From positions 1 to 64,000 of the forward strand of contig NC_070570.1 of NCBI RefSeq assembly GCF_026914185.1: DNA of 64,000 nt, written 5' to 3'. Both the position numbers and the translations under genes were made by a program. Numbering within the stretch: position 1 is the first letter of the stretch; each line of letters opens with the position of its first letter. Below the pieces are notes generated by a model. It was not told the DNA's origin. It saw only the letters and a list, made by a program, of their open reading frames with translations, and ran no database searches. This DNA is from Puccinia triticina. Taxonomy: Eukaryota; Basidiomycota; Pucciniomycetes; Pucciniales; Pucciniaceae. Below are positions 1 to 10,779 of this stretch, one piece after another.

Positions 1-298
1 CCTAACCCTAACCCTAACCCTAACCCTAACCCTAACCCTAACCCTAACCCTAACCCTAACCCTAACCCTAACCCTAACCCTAACCCTAACCCTAACCCTA
101 ACCCTAACCCTAACCCTAACCCTAACCCTAACCCTAACCCTAACCCTAACCCTAACCCTAACCCTAACCCTAACCCTAACCCTAACCCTAACCCTAACCC
201 TAACCCTAACCCTAACCCTAACCCTAACCCTAACCCTAACCCTAACCCTAACCCTAACCCTAACCCTAACCCTAACCCTAACCCTAACCCTAACCCTA
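1..298. repeat. Telomere repeat (CCCTAA)n
   Basis: About 50 uninterrupted copies of CCCTAA run from the first base and stop at 298, where unique AT-rich sequence begins. This is the C-rich strand of the TTAGGG telomere used by most filamentous fungi and animals, so the window begins at a real left chromosome end. No degenerate repeats or subtelomeric satellite lie between it and the first gene-like sequence. Confidence 0.98.
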
Positions 299-328
299 TT
301 TAAGTATTTAATCTATTTCTTTCCCAAC

Positions 329-866
329 ATGATGCAGTACTTCAAAATAGTTTATCAAAACAAGTATTCAAAGGAGGAAGTCGTTGAATCCCTCTTGAAG
401 CTTTCAATCAACGAAGTGGATAACCTGCACACAAAAATCAATCAAACGTTAGGTTCAGCGCGCAACCTCCTTGCTCAACAAGATCGAACTTCAATCGTCT
501 TTCATCAAGAAATTTGCTTTCTTCAAGGAGGGGGATATCATCACGGTCTATTGAAGTTTTGGGGCGATAAGAAGGTCAAAACGGATGCAACCTTGACATT
601 TCTCAATGAACACAGAAGTATGCTTAAGCGGAGTTGGTTTCTATTGGAATGGCAGAGGTGCCAGTTAGTTTTATTCTTGGAAAAGATCACACAAATGCAG
701 GCAAGTTTTTTATCTGATCAAAAACCATCATTTACGTAATCAGTCCTGGCAGCAGCTAATTGTATCTTTCCCAGGGTTATCTTTTGCAAGTAAAAGGCAA
801 AACGACCGGCTTGGAATTAATATTGGAAGACTTCTTGGAAAGTTCTCGGCAGGCCAATCAATCTAA
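329..866 (+). pseudogene. Unrecognised split gene remnant abutting the telomere
   Basis: Two open blocks, 329-700 and 744-866, join in one frame (164 codons) if 701-743 is a 43-nt intron. That intron begins GCAAGT, the classic donor of GC-AG introns, and ends CAG. The joined C-terminus runs from SWQQLIVSFPG to a stop at 864-866. The product is helical and amphipathic with no domain I recognise. The ATG lies only 31 bp from the last telomere repeat, and the two ATGs followed by CAG after a pyrimidine run could equally be the end of an intron (acceptor at about 335-337). I therefore read this as the 3' part of a gene whose 5' part was lost when the telomere was added. An intact small gene is possible. 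It is not clearly related to the secreted-protein gene at 37465. Confidence 0.45.
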
Positions 867-1330
867 TTGAATAGTTTTGCCTCAAATTTCCAGTTCCTGC
901 TTTTTCTGTCTGTGCAAGAATCTTCTGTATCTTTTCCGTTTTGCTTGGCTCCGCTCCTGGCAGAAACTACTCATGCGCTTCTGCTCTTCATCATCAAACC
1001 AAAAATATTTGCATGTAGCGCACACATAGCTGGAAAAAAGTGTAGAAAGTGAGTGCTGATAGTTGGCCAAGGGCACTGCGAGCTGGCGGCTCTCGGCGAA
1101 CTAGCAGCTCTCCGAGGTTGCCCCTTGGCGATCCAGCAGTTCTCCAAAGTTGCCCCTCGGCAAACTACATCAGGCAACGATGGTGATGGCTTTTCCAAGC
1201 AGATTCTTGATCCGGCATTGCTGGAGGGTGGGGAACAGGGTTGTCCAGACTGTGAGTGCAACAACTATCCACCCTTGCCTGTGCCTGTCTTCTGTCAGTA
1301 GACGTGTGTCGGGCTTGTAGGCGCGGGCCG
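867..1330. other. No gene seen
   Basis: Short unrelated open frames on both strands but no recognisable protein. Around 1075-1165 there is a weak short direct repeat built on the word ctcggcgaact / cctcggcaaact. Confidence 0.4.
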
Positions 1331-1762
1331 ACGATTCAGGCAGCGCAAGGACCTTGTGGCGGGCGGAGATGATGGGGATGGAGGGCAGCGGGGCCGTGGG
1401 CGGAGTGGCGGGTGGCGGGGAAGGGCCAGGGCTGGGTGCAGGAGACGATGGCGCCCTGGCTCTGGGTGAGACGATGGTGGAGACGCGCACTCTTTCCTCC
1501 AGGACCACAAACTTGGTCTTCCTGCGGGGATGGTCCGAATCGGCGCGGGCGGGGAAGGGCATCCTGATGCTGGTGGCGCGCGGCCAATGGGCTTGGCCGG
1601 GCGAGGGCTGGCCCCGCCGGAGTCCTGGGCGAGCGAGTTCACCACGTTCGCGGCCGTGTTGGGAACGTGGTGAACTCGCTCGCCCAGGACTCCGGCGGGG
1701 CCAGCCCCCCGGGCAATCCAGAGCTGGGCGTGCTGGGAGCAGGATTGGAGGAGGACAGCAGC
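1170..1762 (-). pseudogene. GC-rich gene fragment, partly inverted
   Basis: GC content and codon-like periodicity rise sharply from about 1330 to 1760. The minus strand is open from 1562 to 1170 and again from 1645 to 1295 (proline/serine-rich). The plus strand is open from about 1655 to 1762 and contains the same peptide, NVVNSLAQDSGGASP, that the minus frame shows on the other side of the hairpin at 1605-1707. One gene piece therefore seems to be present twice in opposite orientation. No start, splice sites or domain can be defined. I see a captured or rearranged exon fragment and cannot assign a function. Confidence 0.3.
1605..1707. repeat. Perfect 45-bp inverted repeat with 13-bp loop
   Basis: Bases 1605-1649 are exactly complementary to 1663-1707, separated by 13 bases. 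The arms are GC-rich (GGGCTGGCCCCGCCGG at the outer end) and would form an extremely stable hairpin. The perfect identity implies a recent event such as template-switch duplication or inversion of a coding fragment. Confidence 0.9.
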
Positions 1763-2230
1763 AACGTAATGCGATTTCCTCGGGCTGGCAAGCCGATGAT
1801 ACTAATTCATTGGTAGGCAGCCTCCCGATCTATATTTGCCTCGGGTGGCCTTGGGCCGAGGGTTTTTTCCCTTGGTTGGCATCCACCAAACATATGAATA
1901 CTCGGTGAAATGTCCAACCAAGGGTCAGTTCATCGGTGGGAAGTGCACGACCTACCCTCGCATCACCCCACCCCGATGAAATGATTTCATCGGTTTGAAG
2001 ACCAACCGATGGCAGCTCGGCGGTTGAGCAGCCGACTTCAGATCGGGGGGCAAATGCATCGCACAAGCTGGGACCAAGTTCAACTCGGATGCATATTGCA
2101 TCGGTCGTGCCCAACCAATTTGGAATCAGTTGAGTGCACCCAATGAGGAGGGGCATTGTGCTATGCCAGGCAAATATGCTGGCAGTGACGGTTGGAGGCA
2201 TTGGCATACCTAGGCCAATAGAGATCGGCT
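1763..2230. other. No gene seen; MITE-like end at about 2165-2190
   Basis: AT/GC-mixed DNA with recurring ATCGG words. The stretch ending AAATATGCTGGCAGTG near 2189 matches the right terminus of the CACTG-ended MITEs at 15977 and 62833, but I cannot find the matching left end, so no element is called. Confidence 0.3.
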
Positions 2231-2274
2231 AGTCGTTTAGCTTGAACTTGAAACTGGGACATGGGGGGAGGGGC

Positions 2275-3552
2275 TCAAGGGTTGGAATTTCCGGGCACGG
2301 TCTGTTGAGGCGGTTGGGTGTAGAGAGAACCTACAAATGTGGCTTGTGTTAGCTGTGTTGGGAGGGGAAAAGGCGAGACTCCCGGACCTCTCAGTCTTTT
2401 GTTGATTTGATTTGACTTCGCTCGTTGCGGACAGTTGCGAAGATAGTGGTCTGCAGCCCCACACTGCCAACAGCGGTGTGCTGTTGCAGCGTAAAAATCT
2501 AACGCATCAGGCCAATTCTCTTCTGGCACATCCGCCAGAAAAGCTTCGAAATCGAAGTCACTTGCTTTGTTTGCCACTAAGAGGACCGAAGGCGCCGCCA
2601 CAGAGGTGAGAGATGTTTCAGACAAGGTGGAGTCTTCGTGCTGTTTCTTGCAGACGTCAAAAGTATTGACAAGGGTGTCGAACTTTGGGACGCTCTTTGA
2701 TTTGTTGTTCTGCATGGCGTTCTCGATGCGTTGTTCGAAATCTTTCTTGAAGGGAACCGAGGAACGCATCACGGCTCTTTGAAAGATGAAACCAAAATAG
2801 GCGTCCGAGTGAATCCGTACATTGAGATTGTTCCATTCAGTGTACAGATTCCGCATTGCCAATGACATCCCAACACCATCCGAGTCGTTGACCGAAAAGT
2901 TGAGGAACCTGTTCCAAACGTTGTACTGCGCCGCACGAGATACCACTGAGAACTTCTTCTTCAGGTAAGACAGCATCTCGAGAGTTGTCTTCAGCCGTTG
3001 TAGATTGGGAACCAACGATTGGTGCACACCGTCCAAAACAACCATTTGCGCAATCTTTTTGAAGACAAGGTTCTTGATTGGTTTGAAGAAGAAATCCCCG
3101 CTCGACATGTGCGCATTTCCGATTTCTTGCAATTGGTGAAGCAATTGCGTCATGTTGTTTCCGTTGGCCGCCAGACGTTTGTTGTCGTTCCATCTGTCGT
3201 TGATAAGCTTCGCCGTTTGACTGACCAGCTTTGCTTGTTCAAGTTGGAGCTTGGCCGCGAGAAAATCTTGTTGTGCTTGGCTCAAATCGCTCCCATTCCC
3301 CGGAAGTGGTTGATTGGTCGCACCGGCCGTCTGCGCTTGGCCCAGGTGAGGGGCCGCATTCCTGCCCACATTGATTGCCAAGCCAGGCGTCGGTGGGCCC
3401 AAAGGTGGTCGAGGTCCCGATGTCAAGGCCCGAATCGTCTTGTCCGCTCCTCTGTTTCCAGATGTGGAACCAGCAACCGAGTCAAAGAGATTGCTCATCC
3501 TAAGGCCGCCGTCGGGAACAAAATCGTCCAAGTCGTGGTCGGATGCAGACAT
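2275..3552 (-). CDS. Gag-like protein with a CCHC zinc knuckle
   Basis: An uninterrupted 425-codon frame. Residues 1-85 are polar and low-complexity, then a Gln-rich helical stretch, then a central helical region. Residues 361-374 form one retroviral-type zinc knuckle (CWQCGAADHYLRNC; CX2CX4HX4C). The layout (disordered N-terminus, helical body, C-terminal knuckle) is that of a Gag/nucleocapsid protein that packages retrotransposon RNA. No protease, integrase or reverse transcriptase follows within the 500 bp downstream, and matching LTRs were not found on both sides, so this is either a Gag-only (non-autonomous) element or a domesticated gag. The intact frame is notable because neighbouring elements are full of stops. 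The ATG is the first in frame. Confidence 0.65.
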   Translation of the reverse strand: MSASDHDLDDFVPDGGLRMSNLFDSVAGSTSGNRGADKTIRALTSGPRPPLGPPTPGLAINVGRNAAPHLGQAQTAGATNQPLPGNGSDLSQAQQDFLAAKLQLEQAKLVSQTAKLINDRWNDNKRLAANGNNMTQLLHQLQEIGNAHMSSGDFFFKPIKNLVFKKIAQMVVLDGVHQSLVPNLQRLKTTLEMLSYLKKKFSVVSRAAQYNVWNRFLNFSVNDSDGVGMSLAMRNLYTEWNNLNVRIHSDAYFGFIFQRAVMRSSVPFKKDFEQRIENAMQNNKSKSVPKFDTLVNTFDVCKKQHEDSTLSETSLTSVAAPSVLLVANKASDFDFEAFLADVPEENWPDALDFYAATAHRCWQCGAADHYLRNCPQRAKSNQINKRLRGPGVSPFPLPTQLTQATFVGSLYTQPPQQTVPGNSNP

Positions 3553-4161
3553 AATCGCGGGTCAAAAAAAAAAAAAAAAAGGATAGGACGTAATCCGCAG
3601 AGTAAGTCGAGATCAGGAAGAAAAGAGCTACTCACCGCAACACCGTAAGGTGCTCAAAGTATAAGAGAGAAGGAAAATTAGGAGAGGGAGTAGAACGGCA
3701 AAACAAGCTTCGCTTTTCTGCACAGGTTAGTGGGGCCACCACACCCTAATCAGCAGGATGGCTAATCCGCTTAGCGTAATTGGTTAGGCCGATTGTACCG
3801 TTCAGAGAGTAGAAAGGGGAAAAGCAAGGTCTACTTATCCCAGAGCACCTCACAGCGTTACGGCAAAGTAACGCAGATCCTCCCGATGGCGGTCGATTAC
3901 GCTCTAGTCTGAGCTACCGGTCAAGAAGATATAGCCGTCAGGTCGAATTGGCGGCCGGTGAGGTGAATCAAATGAGATTGGAAGATTGTAGATCACGTCT
4001 TAAGTTTGAGATAAAAGGCTCATAACCTATTCAGGTATGACCGGCTCACTAACTATATATTCCACACAGTCCGCTCCTCAACCCGGGATTGTCCCGGATG
4101 AGGAGTACTGGTCATGCTGCGGCGAGTCCAGGAGATGCATGTGACATCTGTGTCACAACAC
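3553..4161 (-). other. Probable 5' leader of the Gag-like gene
   Basis: Read on the minus strand this stretch may hold an LTR-type start (TGTGTGGAATATATAG near 4073), pyrimidine-rich leader sequence, a possible donor GTGAGTAGC near 3636 and a T17 tract (3565-3581) just before the ATG. A 30-nt segment near 3900-3925 resembles a tRNA box A (TAGCTCAGACTAGAGC), but no box B or cloverleaf follows. No protein is encoded. Confidence 0.3.
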
Positions 4162-4297
4162 TTTTTTTTATCTACTTTTGTTATCAACCACAGATTGATG
4201 AGGAATATTTCCTCAGAAAATTTCATTGGGAAATTATTCTGCATATAAAACCCAGAAATATTATATTTGGGGTCACATCCCTTATGCAGCAGCTATA

Positions 4298-5150
4298 ATC
4301 TGATCAGTTGCCAAATAGCACTACTTTGGTCGTTTCTTGGTGTTTCTGCGACTATATCTCATCCCAGCCTGGTAATTCTTCCAAAATATTGGTACCAAAA
4401 TGTTGACAAGCACACAAAGTTTCATAATGTACCTTTGCTGACCACAAAACCCCCAAATGTAGCACCTACAGTCTGATCAGTTTCCAAATATCACTACTTT
4501 GGTAGTTTCTGGGTGTTTCTGCCATTATATCTCATCCCAGCGTGGGTATTCTTCTGCCATATGGTTACAAAAATGTTAACAAGCGGCCAAAGTTTCATTA
4601 TGTTCCTTTGCTCACCACAAAACCCCCAAATGTAGCAGCTACAGTCTGATCAGTTTCCAAATATCACTACTTTGGCAGTTTCTGGCTGTTTCTGCCACTG
4701 TATCTCATCCCAGCGTGGGAATTCTCCGCCATATGGTTGCCAAAATTTATACAAGCGTCGGAAATTTCATTACGTTCCTTTGTTCACCACAAAACCCCCA
4801 AATGTAGCACCTACAGTCTGATCAGTTTCCAAATGTCACTACTTTGGTAGTTTCTTGGTGTTTCTGCCACTATATCTCATCCCAGCTTGAGGATCCTTCT
4901 GCCATATGGTTACAAAAACGTTAACAAGCGGCCAAAGTTTCATTATGTACCTTTGCTGACCACAAAAACCCCAAATGTAGCAGCTACAGTCTGATCAGTT
5001 TCCAAATATCACTACTTTGGTAGTTTCTGGGTGTTTCTGCCACTATATCTCATCACAGCGTGGGAATTATTCTGCCATGTGGTTACCACAATGTTTAAAA
5101 GCCCTTAAAGTTTCATTATGTACCTTTGCTGACCACAAAACCCCCAACCG
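4298..5150 (+). repeat. 173-bp repeat array, forward, five units
   Basis: The marker gtctgatcag recurs at 4298 (variant), 4471, 4644, 4816 and 4989, giving spacings of 173, 173, 172 and 173 bp. Each unit includes the words tatctcatccca, tgccatatggtta and ccacaaaaccccca. The fifth unit is cut at 5151 by an LTR. No long frame is conserved between units, so the repeat is probably not coding. Confidence 0.9.
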
Positions 5151-5151
5151 T

Positions 5152-6083
5152 TGTGGTAGACAGAAAAGTGAAAAATCAAAAGTTTTTTCTATACTACATA
5201 TGCACTCACAATACGCCTCAAGATAACATCAAATGGACCCCAGAAATGGATTCTACGGCCAATTTTACCCCTAGTCACCACTGGAAGTGTCACTGGAGCC
5301 CCTCTGGATTGGAACCTACACTTCTTTGGACACTGGACACCCATCACACGTTCAACATACCAAATCACCAACCTGTCACAAGCCTCAAGTCAAAGATCAC
5401 AGCATTATGCTTATACACATCACAGGATACAAGCATACATCTCCCCATCAGACTACAGTCATTACATATTATCGAGTACCCTTCTATTTCCATATTATGA
5501 TGTCATCACGCACTGACTCTGCAGCCTCAGACACATTTATGCACTCCCTGCATCCACCTGTCAACTCATGCAGTCTACTGTCACTTTAAGCAGCCTTCAT
5601 GTGGCCCTACTGCATTCTTATGACATCATTTATGTACTCCTGACACATTATGACATCATTTGTATCTACTCCAACCAGCTAAAATCCCTCACACTGTTGT
5701 CTAGATTAGTTGAAATCCTAACCCACAAGCCCTCTGGGGCTCCACTTTTGTCTATATAAGGAGCTCTCTCCTCCCCAGTTGTCAGCTCCTCAGCTCAGTA
5801 CTCACCAGTTATTTACATACCACCCTTCATACTTACCATCACCACCACACATCACTACAACCCTTATATTTGCAAATAACTACTGAACTCACTCTCAAAT
5901 CTCACATACTTGTCATCAAACAACTTCATCTGGAACTAGACCAGATCTATCATTTGATTAAAACTTGCCAAGCATAGCTTGGTGGGTCTTGTTGACTGAT
6001 AGTATAGAAGGGCAGAGTTTGCACCTCCATCATCCCCTTCTCAATTCAGCAAAAGGTTCTCAGGAACACTTTTGAGTCTTACA
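5152..6083 (+). mobile_element. Solo LTR, family 1 (copy 1)
   Basis: A 932-bp block beginning TGTGGTAGAC and ending GAGTCTTACA (TG...CA rule), flanked by CCGT and CCAT, which fit a decayed 4-bp target duplication. It contains a TATA box (tctatataaggagctctctc near 5750) followed by a CT-rich leader, the layout of an LTR promoter. A second copy with the same TATA box and 3' end lies at 59410-60311. No internal retrotransposon sequence is attached. The 173-bp repeat resumes directly after it. Confidence 0.75.
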
Positions 6084-6601
6084 CCATAGCAGCTACAGTC
6101 TGATCAGTTTCCAAATATCACTACTTTGGCAGTTTCTGGGTGTTTCTGCCACTATATCTCATCCCAGTGTGGGTATTCTTCTGCCATATGGTTAAAAAAA
6201 TGTTTACAAGCGTCCAAAATTTCACTACATACCTCTTTATGGTTAAAATTGCTATATGGTTAAAAAAATGTTTACAAGTGTCCAAGATTTCACTATGTAC
6301 CTTTTTTCACCGCAAAATCCCCAAATGTAGCAGCTACAGTCTGATCACTTTCCAAATATCACTACTTTGGCAGTTTCTGGTTGTTTCTGCCACTATATCT
6401 CATCCCAGTGTGGGTATTCTTCTGCCATATGGTTAAAAAAATGTTTACAAGCGTCCAAAATTTTACTACATACCTTTTTTCACCACAAAACGCCCAAATG
6501 TAGCAGCTACAGTCTGATCAGTTTCCAAATATCACTACTTTGGCAGTTTCTGGATGTTTCTGCCACTATATCTCATCCCAGCGTGGGAATCCTTCGGCCA
6601 T
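6084..6601 (+). repeat. 173-bp repeat array, forward, about three units
   Basis: Markers at 6098, 6339 and 6512. The first interval is 241 bp because an internal segment of about 68 bp (tatggttaaaaaaatgtttacaag...) is duplicated. The last unit is interrupted after gccat by the TIR element at 6602. Confidence 0.85.
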
Positions 6602-7702
6602 CACCAGGGGAGATATGTTCCCACTCCCCAGGGAGTGCCAGAGCTGAATTTTATGTGAGTTTTGGTAGGATGTGAGCCTGATGTGGATTAGTGACTCATC
6701 CCCAAAATAGTAAATTGGATGGAGAAGTTAGTGAAAAGTCAGTCACAATTGATTTGGAAGTCAACACAATGTTGTGTAGAATTCTTTTGTTTTCTATGTA
6801 CAACTGTAGGAAGAAATATGATGAAATGATATTTCACCAAAGTCCAACTCATCAATTGCTCCTGTCTACTGATTTTCAAGGATAGCAAAGCAAAATTCCC
6901 ATTCTCAAAAGTAATTCCTCCAAAAAAATGGGTTTCTTGTAATTCACATTATATGCCCTGATGTACAAAATTAAACCAAAAGTCAACTTGGTATTATTGG
7001 GTTTAGATTTTTGGAATGTGGTAATGTTGCAGTCATTGAAATTGAAACCCATTTTCTTGGAAATGCGGGAATTAATTTGAATTTGGCTGATAAAAATGAC
7101 AAAAAACTGTTTTAATAGGGTGAAAGTCTGAGTTAAGTCAAGGTTGGATTGCGGTGCCAATTCACTTTGGCCATATATCCTGTCCTCCTCACAAAAATGA
7201 TCTAGTGAATTTTGTATTTTTTTGCTTTTCAAAATTCACATGTGCACATGCAAGTTAATTACCTTTTTGCACTTTGCTAATAGTCACCCTGATGTACGCG
7301 CGTACATTGAGGTGGAAATATCACAGGATGGGCCTTTCACAGCCACATGAAAAGTAAAAAATTTGTTTTGAGACACCAATTGTCCCCCTGATGTACGCGA
7401 GTACATGAGGGGGAGAAAATCACAGGCTGGGCCTTTCACATCTCCATGGAAAGGACACACTGGTCATGGAGCCAAGAAAGGACTATATTCTGGATGAGTT
7501 CTGGATGAATTATAGATGAGTTCTGGATGATTTTTTGGCAAGTTATGGTTTATTTCAGGATGATTTCCAACTAATTTCCACGCTGACTTCAAGTCTTGTT
7601 CATACCTATTCACTATTGCTTTACCAAAGGCCTCCAGCACAGTTATGGAAAAAATTTACGGTAAGGCACTCCCTGTGGAGTGGGAACATATCTCCCCTGG
7701 TG
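6602..7702. mobile_element. 1.1-kb TIR element, CACCAGGGG family (CACTA-like?)
   Basis: Starts CACCAGGGGAGATATGTTCC and ends with its inverted copy, giving TIRs of about 37 bp, flanked by a 3-bp duplication CAT (6599-6601 and 7703-7705). Removing it restores the 173-bp unit (gccatatgg), proving insertion. A CAC terminus with a 3-bp duplication is typical of CACTA/CMC elements, but no transposase is present, so the superfamily is an inference. Internally two imperfect direct repeats near 7288 and 7387 share gatgtacgcgNgtaca and gggcctttcaca. The larger element at 30791-36675 has the same TIRs. Confidence 0.8.
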
Positions 7703-7890
7703 CATATGGTTACCAAAATGTTGACAAGCCCCCAAAGTTTCATTATGTACCTTTGCTGACCACAAAACCCCCAAATGTAGCAGCTACAGTCTGATCAGTT
7801 TCCAAATATCACTACTTTGGTAGTTTCTGGGTGTTTCTGCCACTATATCTCATCCCAGCGTGGGAATTGTTCTACCAGAGTGTTAGTAAA
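7703..7890 (+). repeat. 173-bp repeat, last forward unit
   Basis: Completes the unit split by the TIR element, then continues to a junction near 7870-7915 where the sequence turns round and the reversed array begins. Confidence 0.8.
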
Positions 7891-7904
7891 GGTACTTAAA
7901 GAAG

Positions 7905-9581
7905 CTTTGAGGGCTTGTAAACATTTTGGTAACCATATGGCAGTAGAATTCCCACGCTGGGATGAGATATAGTGGCAGAAACACCCAGAAACTACCAAAG
8001 TGGTGATATTTGGAAACTGATCATACTGTAGCTGCTACATTTGGGTGTTTTGTGGTGAACAAAGGTACATAATGAAATTTTGACCGCTTTTAAACATTTT
8101 GGTAACCACATGGCAGAAGAATTCCCACGCTTTGATGAGATATAGTGGCAGAAACACCCAGAAACTACCAAAGTAGTGATATTTGGAAACTTATCAGACC
8201 GTAGCTGCTACCCTTGGGGGTTTTGTGGTCAGCAAAGGTACGTAATGAAATTTTGGACGCTTTTAAACATTTGGAACCATATGGCAGAATAATTCCCACT
8301 CAGGGATGAGATATAGCAACAGAAACACCCAGAAACTACCAAAGTAGTGATATTTGGAAACTGATCAGACTGTAGCTGCTACATTTGGGGGGTTTGTGGT
8401 CAGCAAAGGTACATAATGAAACTTTGGCCGCTTGTTAACGTTTTTGTAACCATATGGCAGAAGGATCCTCAAGCTGGGATGAGATATAGTGGCAGAAACA
8501 CCCAGAAACTACCAAAGTAGTGATATTTGGAAACTGATCAGACCGTAGCTGCTACATTTGGGGGTTTTGTGGTCAGCAAAGGTACATAATGAAATTTCGG
8601 ACGCTTTTAAACATTTTGGTAACCATATGGCAGAAGAATTTCTACTCAGGGATGAGATATAGCAACAGAAACACCCAGAAACTACCAAAGTAGTGATATT
8701 TGGAAACTGATCAGACTGTAGCTGCTACATTTGGGGGTTTTGTGGTCAGCAAAGGTACATAATGAAACTTTGGCCGCTTGTAAACATTTTTTTAACCATA
8801 TGGCAGAAGAATTCACACGCTGGGATGAGATATAGTGGCAGAAACACCCAGAAACTACCAAAGTAGTGATATTTGGAAACTGATCAGACCGTAGCTGCTA
8901 CATTTGGGGATTTTGTGGTCAGCAAAGGTACATAATGAAACATTGGCCGCTTGTAAACATTTTGGTAACCACATGGCAGAAGAATACCCACACTGGCATG
9001 AGATATAGTGGCAGGAACACCCAGAAACTGCCAAAGTAGTGATATTTGGAAACTGATCAGACTGTAGTTGCTACATTTGGGGGTTTTGTGGTCAGCAATG
9101 GTACATAATGAAACTTTATGGGCTTGTAAAAATTTTGGTAACCATATGGCAGAAGAATTCCCACGCTGGGATGAGATATAGCAACAGAAACACCCAGAAA
9201 CTACCAAAGTAGTGATATTTCAAAACTGATCAGACTATAGCTGCTAAATTTGGGGGTTTTGTGGTCAGAAAAGGTAAATAATGAAACTTTTTAAGCTTGT
9301 AGATATTTTTTTCACAATATGACAGAAGAATTCCCAAGCTGGGATGAGATATAGTGGCAGAAAAACCAAGAAGCTACCAAAGCAGTGATATTTGGAAACT
9401 GATCAGACTGTAGGTGCTACTTTTTGGGGTTTTGTGGTCAGCAAAGGTACATTATGAAACTTTGCGTGCTTGTAAACATTTTGGTACCAATATTTTGGAA
9501 GAATTACCAGGCTGGGATGAGATATAGTCGCAGAAACACCAAGAAACAACCAAAGTAGTGCTATTTGGCAACTGATCAGAT
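7905..9581 (-). repeat. 173-bp repeat array, reversed, ten units
   Basis: The reverse-complement marker ctgatcaga recurs with end points at 8026, 8199, 8370, 8543, 8716, 8889, 9062, 9235, 9409 and 9581: nine intervals of 171-174 bp. The array ends at the unique right terminus of the foldback element. Units differ by scattered substitutions, so the array is not very recent. Confidence 0.9.
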
Positions 9582-9717
9582 TATAGCTGCTGCATAAGGG
9601 ATGTGACCCCAAATATAATATTTCTGGGTTTTATATGCAGAATAATTTCCCAATGAAATTTTCTGAGGAAATATTCCTCATCAATCTGTGGTTGATAACA
9701 AAAGTAGATAAAAAAAA

Positions 9718-10195
9718 GAACCTGACAAAAATATGCTAAACCATGGTAAACTAATTTCAAAAAGGCCTTCTATGCATGTAGTACTCCCAGTATGATATGC
9801 AATATCTTCAGGAAGTTCAACCAACCAAGTTAAGAATGAGTTCAGGATGGTATCATGAGAGAGGTCAGGGGTCAATGTTTTTCCCTTTTTGAAAAAAAGT
9901 TGATTTGGAGACTTCTGATAACATCAATTGTTGATGTAAAAAAAAGAAAAAAATTGAGACCCCTCAGCTGCCCTGGATTAATCCTAAAACTTGCATTTTC
10001 AGGAAGAATTGAATGGTGTATGTAGAAATTCATGAATTTTATCAAAAAAAAAAAAAAAAAGATTCCTGCGGCTTGAAGCTAACACAGGGGGAAGGAGAGA
10101 GATTATAGAAGAGTATTAAGGAGACATGGAACACAGACAAAGGTATCAACAGGAATAAAAAAAAATGATCAATATAAATTGATCAATATACGCTA
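9718..10195. other. No gene seen
   Basis: AT-rich DNA with an A17 tract at about 10043-10059 and a small nested palindrome at about 10165-10210 made of the word ttgatcaatata repeated three times. Confidence 0.4.
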
Positions 10196-10301
10196 TATTG
10201 ATCAATATACGACATCGCAAATTCATCCACCTTGGTAGTGCCACCACCACCTCCGCCCGCCGCCACCCGCCACCACCACCACTACCGCGACTACAACACG
10301 A

Positions 10302-10779
10302 CTACAACCATGATCAGGGATGCAACATTGGTGAGTTTCTCTCTCCTTTTCCCACTCCGCACTCCTCCTCTCCACGCAACCCTGTCAGCCGTCACCCTAC
10401 AGCAATCTTGCAGGGACAGCTGCTTGCTGTAAGGTGGTCCCCCCCCCCCCCCCCCCAAACATCTTCCATGCACAGTGACGCTGATAACTTTGATTCCCTC
10501 CTCCAATAGTTTGCACATCCAGGTAGGCACACCACTGTGACTACAACCGCAATCAGGGATGCAATATTGGTGAGTTTCTCTCTCCTTTTCCCACTCCGCA
10601 CTCCTCCTCTCCACGGAACCCTTTCAGCTGCCACCTTACAGTAATCTTGGTGGGACAGCTGCTTGCTGTAAGGTGGTCCCCCCCCCCCCCCCCAAACATC
10701 TTCCATGCACAGTGACATTGATAACTGTGATTCCCTCCTCTGATAGTTTGCACATCCAGGTAAGCATATTAGTTGTGTC
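10302..10779. repeat. Tandem duplication, two units of about 239 bp
   Basis: The word ctacaacc starts each unit at 10302 and 10541. Both units contain gtgagtttctctctcc, a pyrimidine-rich stretch ending near acag, a C14-C17 homopolymer (10440s and 10680s) and catcttccatgcacagtgac. The splice-like words suggest duplicated intron or leader sequence. No long protein is encoded. Confidence 0.75.

Larger units (their letters stand above)
4162..9717. mobile_element. Foldback element with arms built of 173-bp repeats
   Basis: The outer 136 bp at 4162-4297 (TTTTTTTTATCTACTTTTG onward) and at 9582-9717 are near-identical inverted copies. Inside them sit arrays of one 173-bp unit, forward on the left and reversed on the right, converging near 7890. 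This is the architecture of Drosophila foldback (FB) elements, where long inverted termini consist of tandem repeats. No transposase frame was found inside, so mobilisation would have to be in trans. A clear target duplication is not visible at the outer ends. A solo LTR and a TIR element are inserted in the left half. Confidence 0.65.

Noticed and set aside
3890..3930. A tRNA box A-like word (tagctcagactagagc, minus strand).
   Set aside because: No box B at the right distance and no cloverleaf; it is in the leader of the Gag-like gene.
4089..9612. Repeated frames containing ISFQISLLWQFLGVSATISHPSVG-like text split over many units.
   Set aside because: The peptide recurs only because the 173-bp DNA unit recurs; units change frame freely and have no common start.
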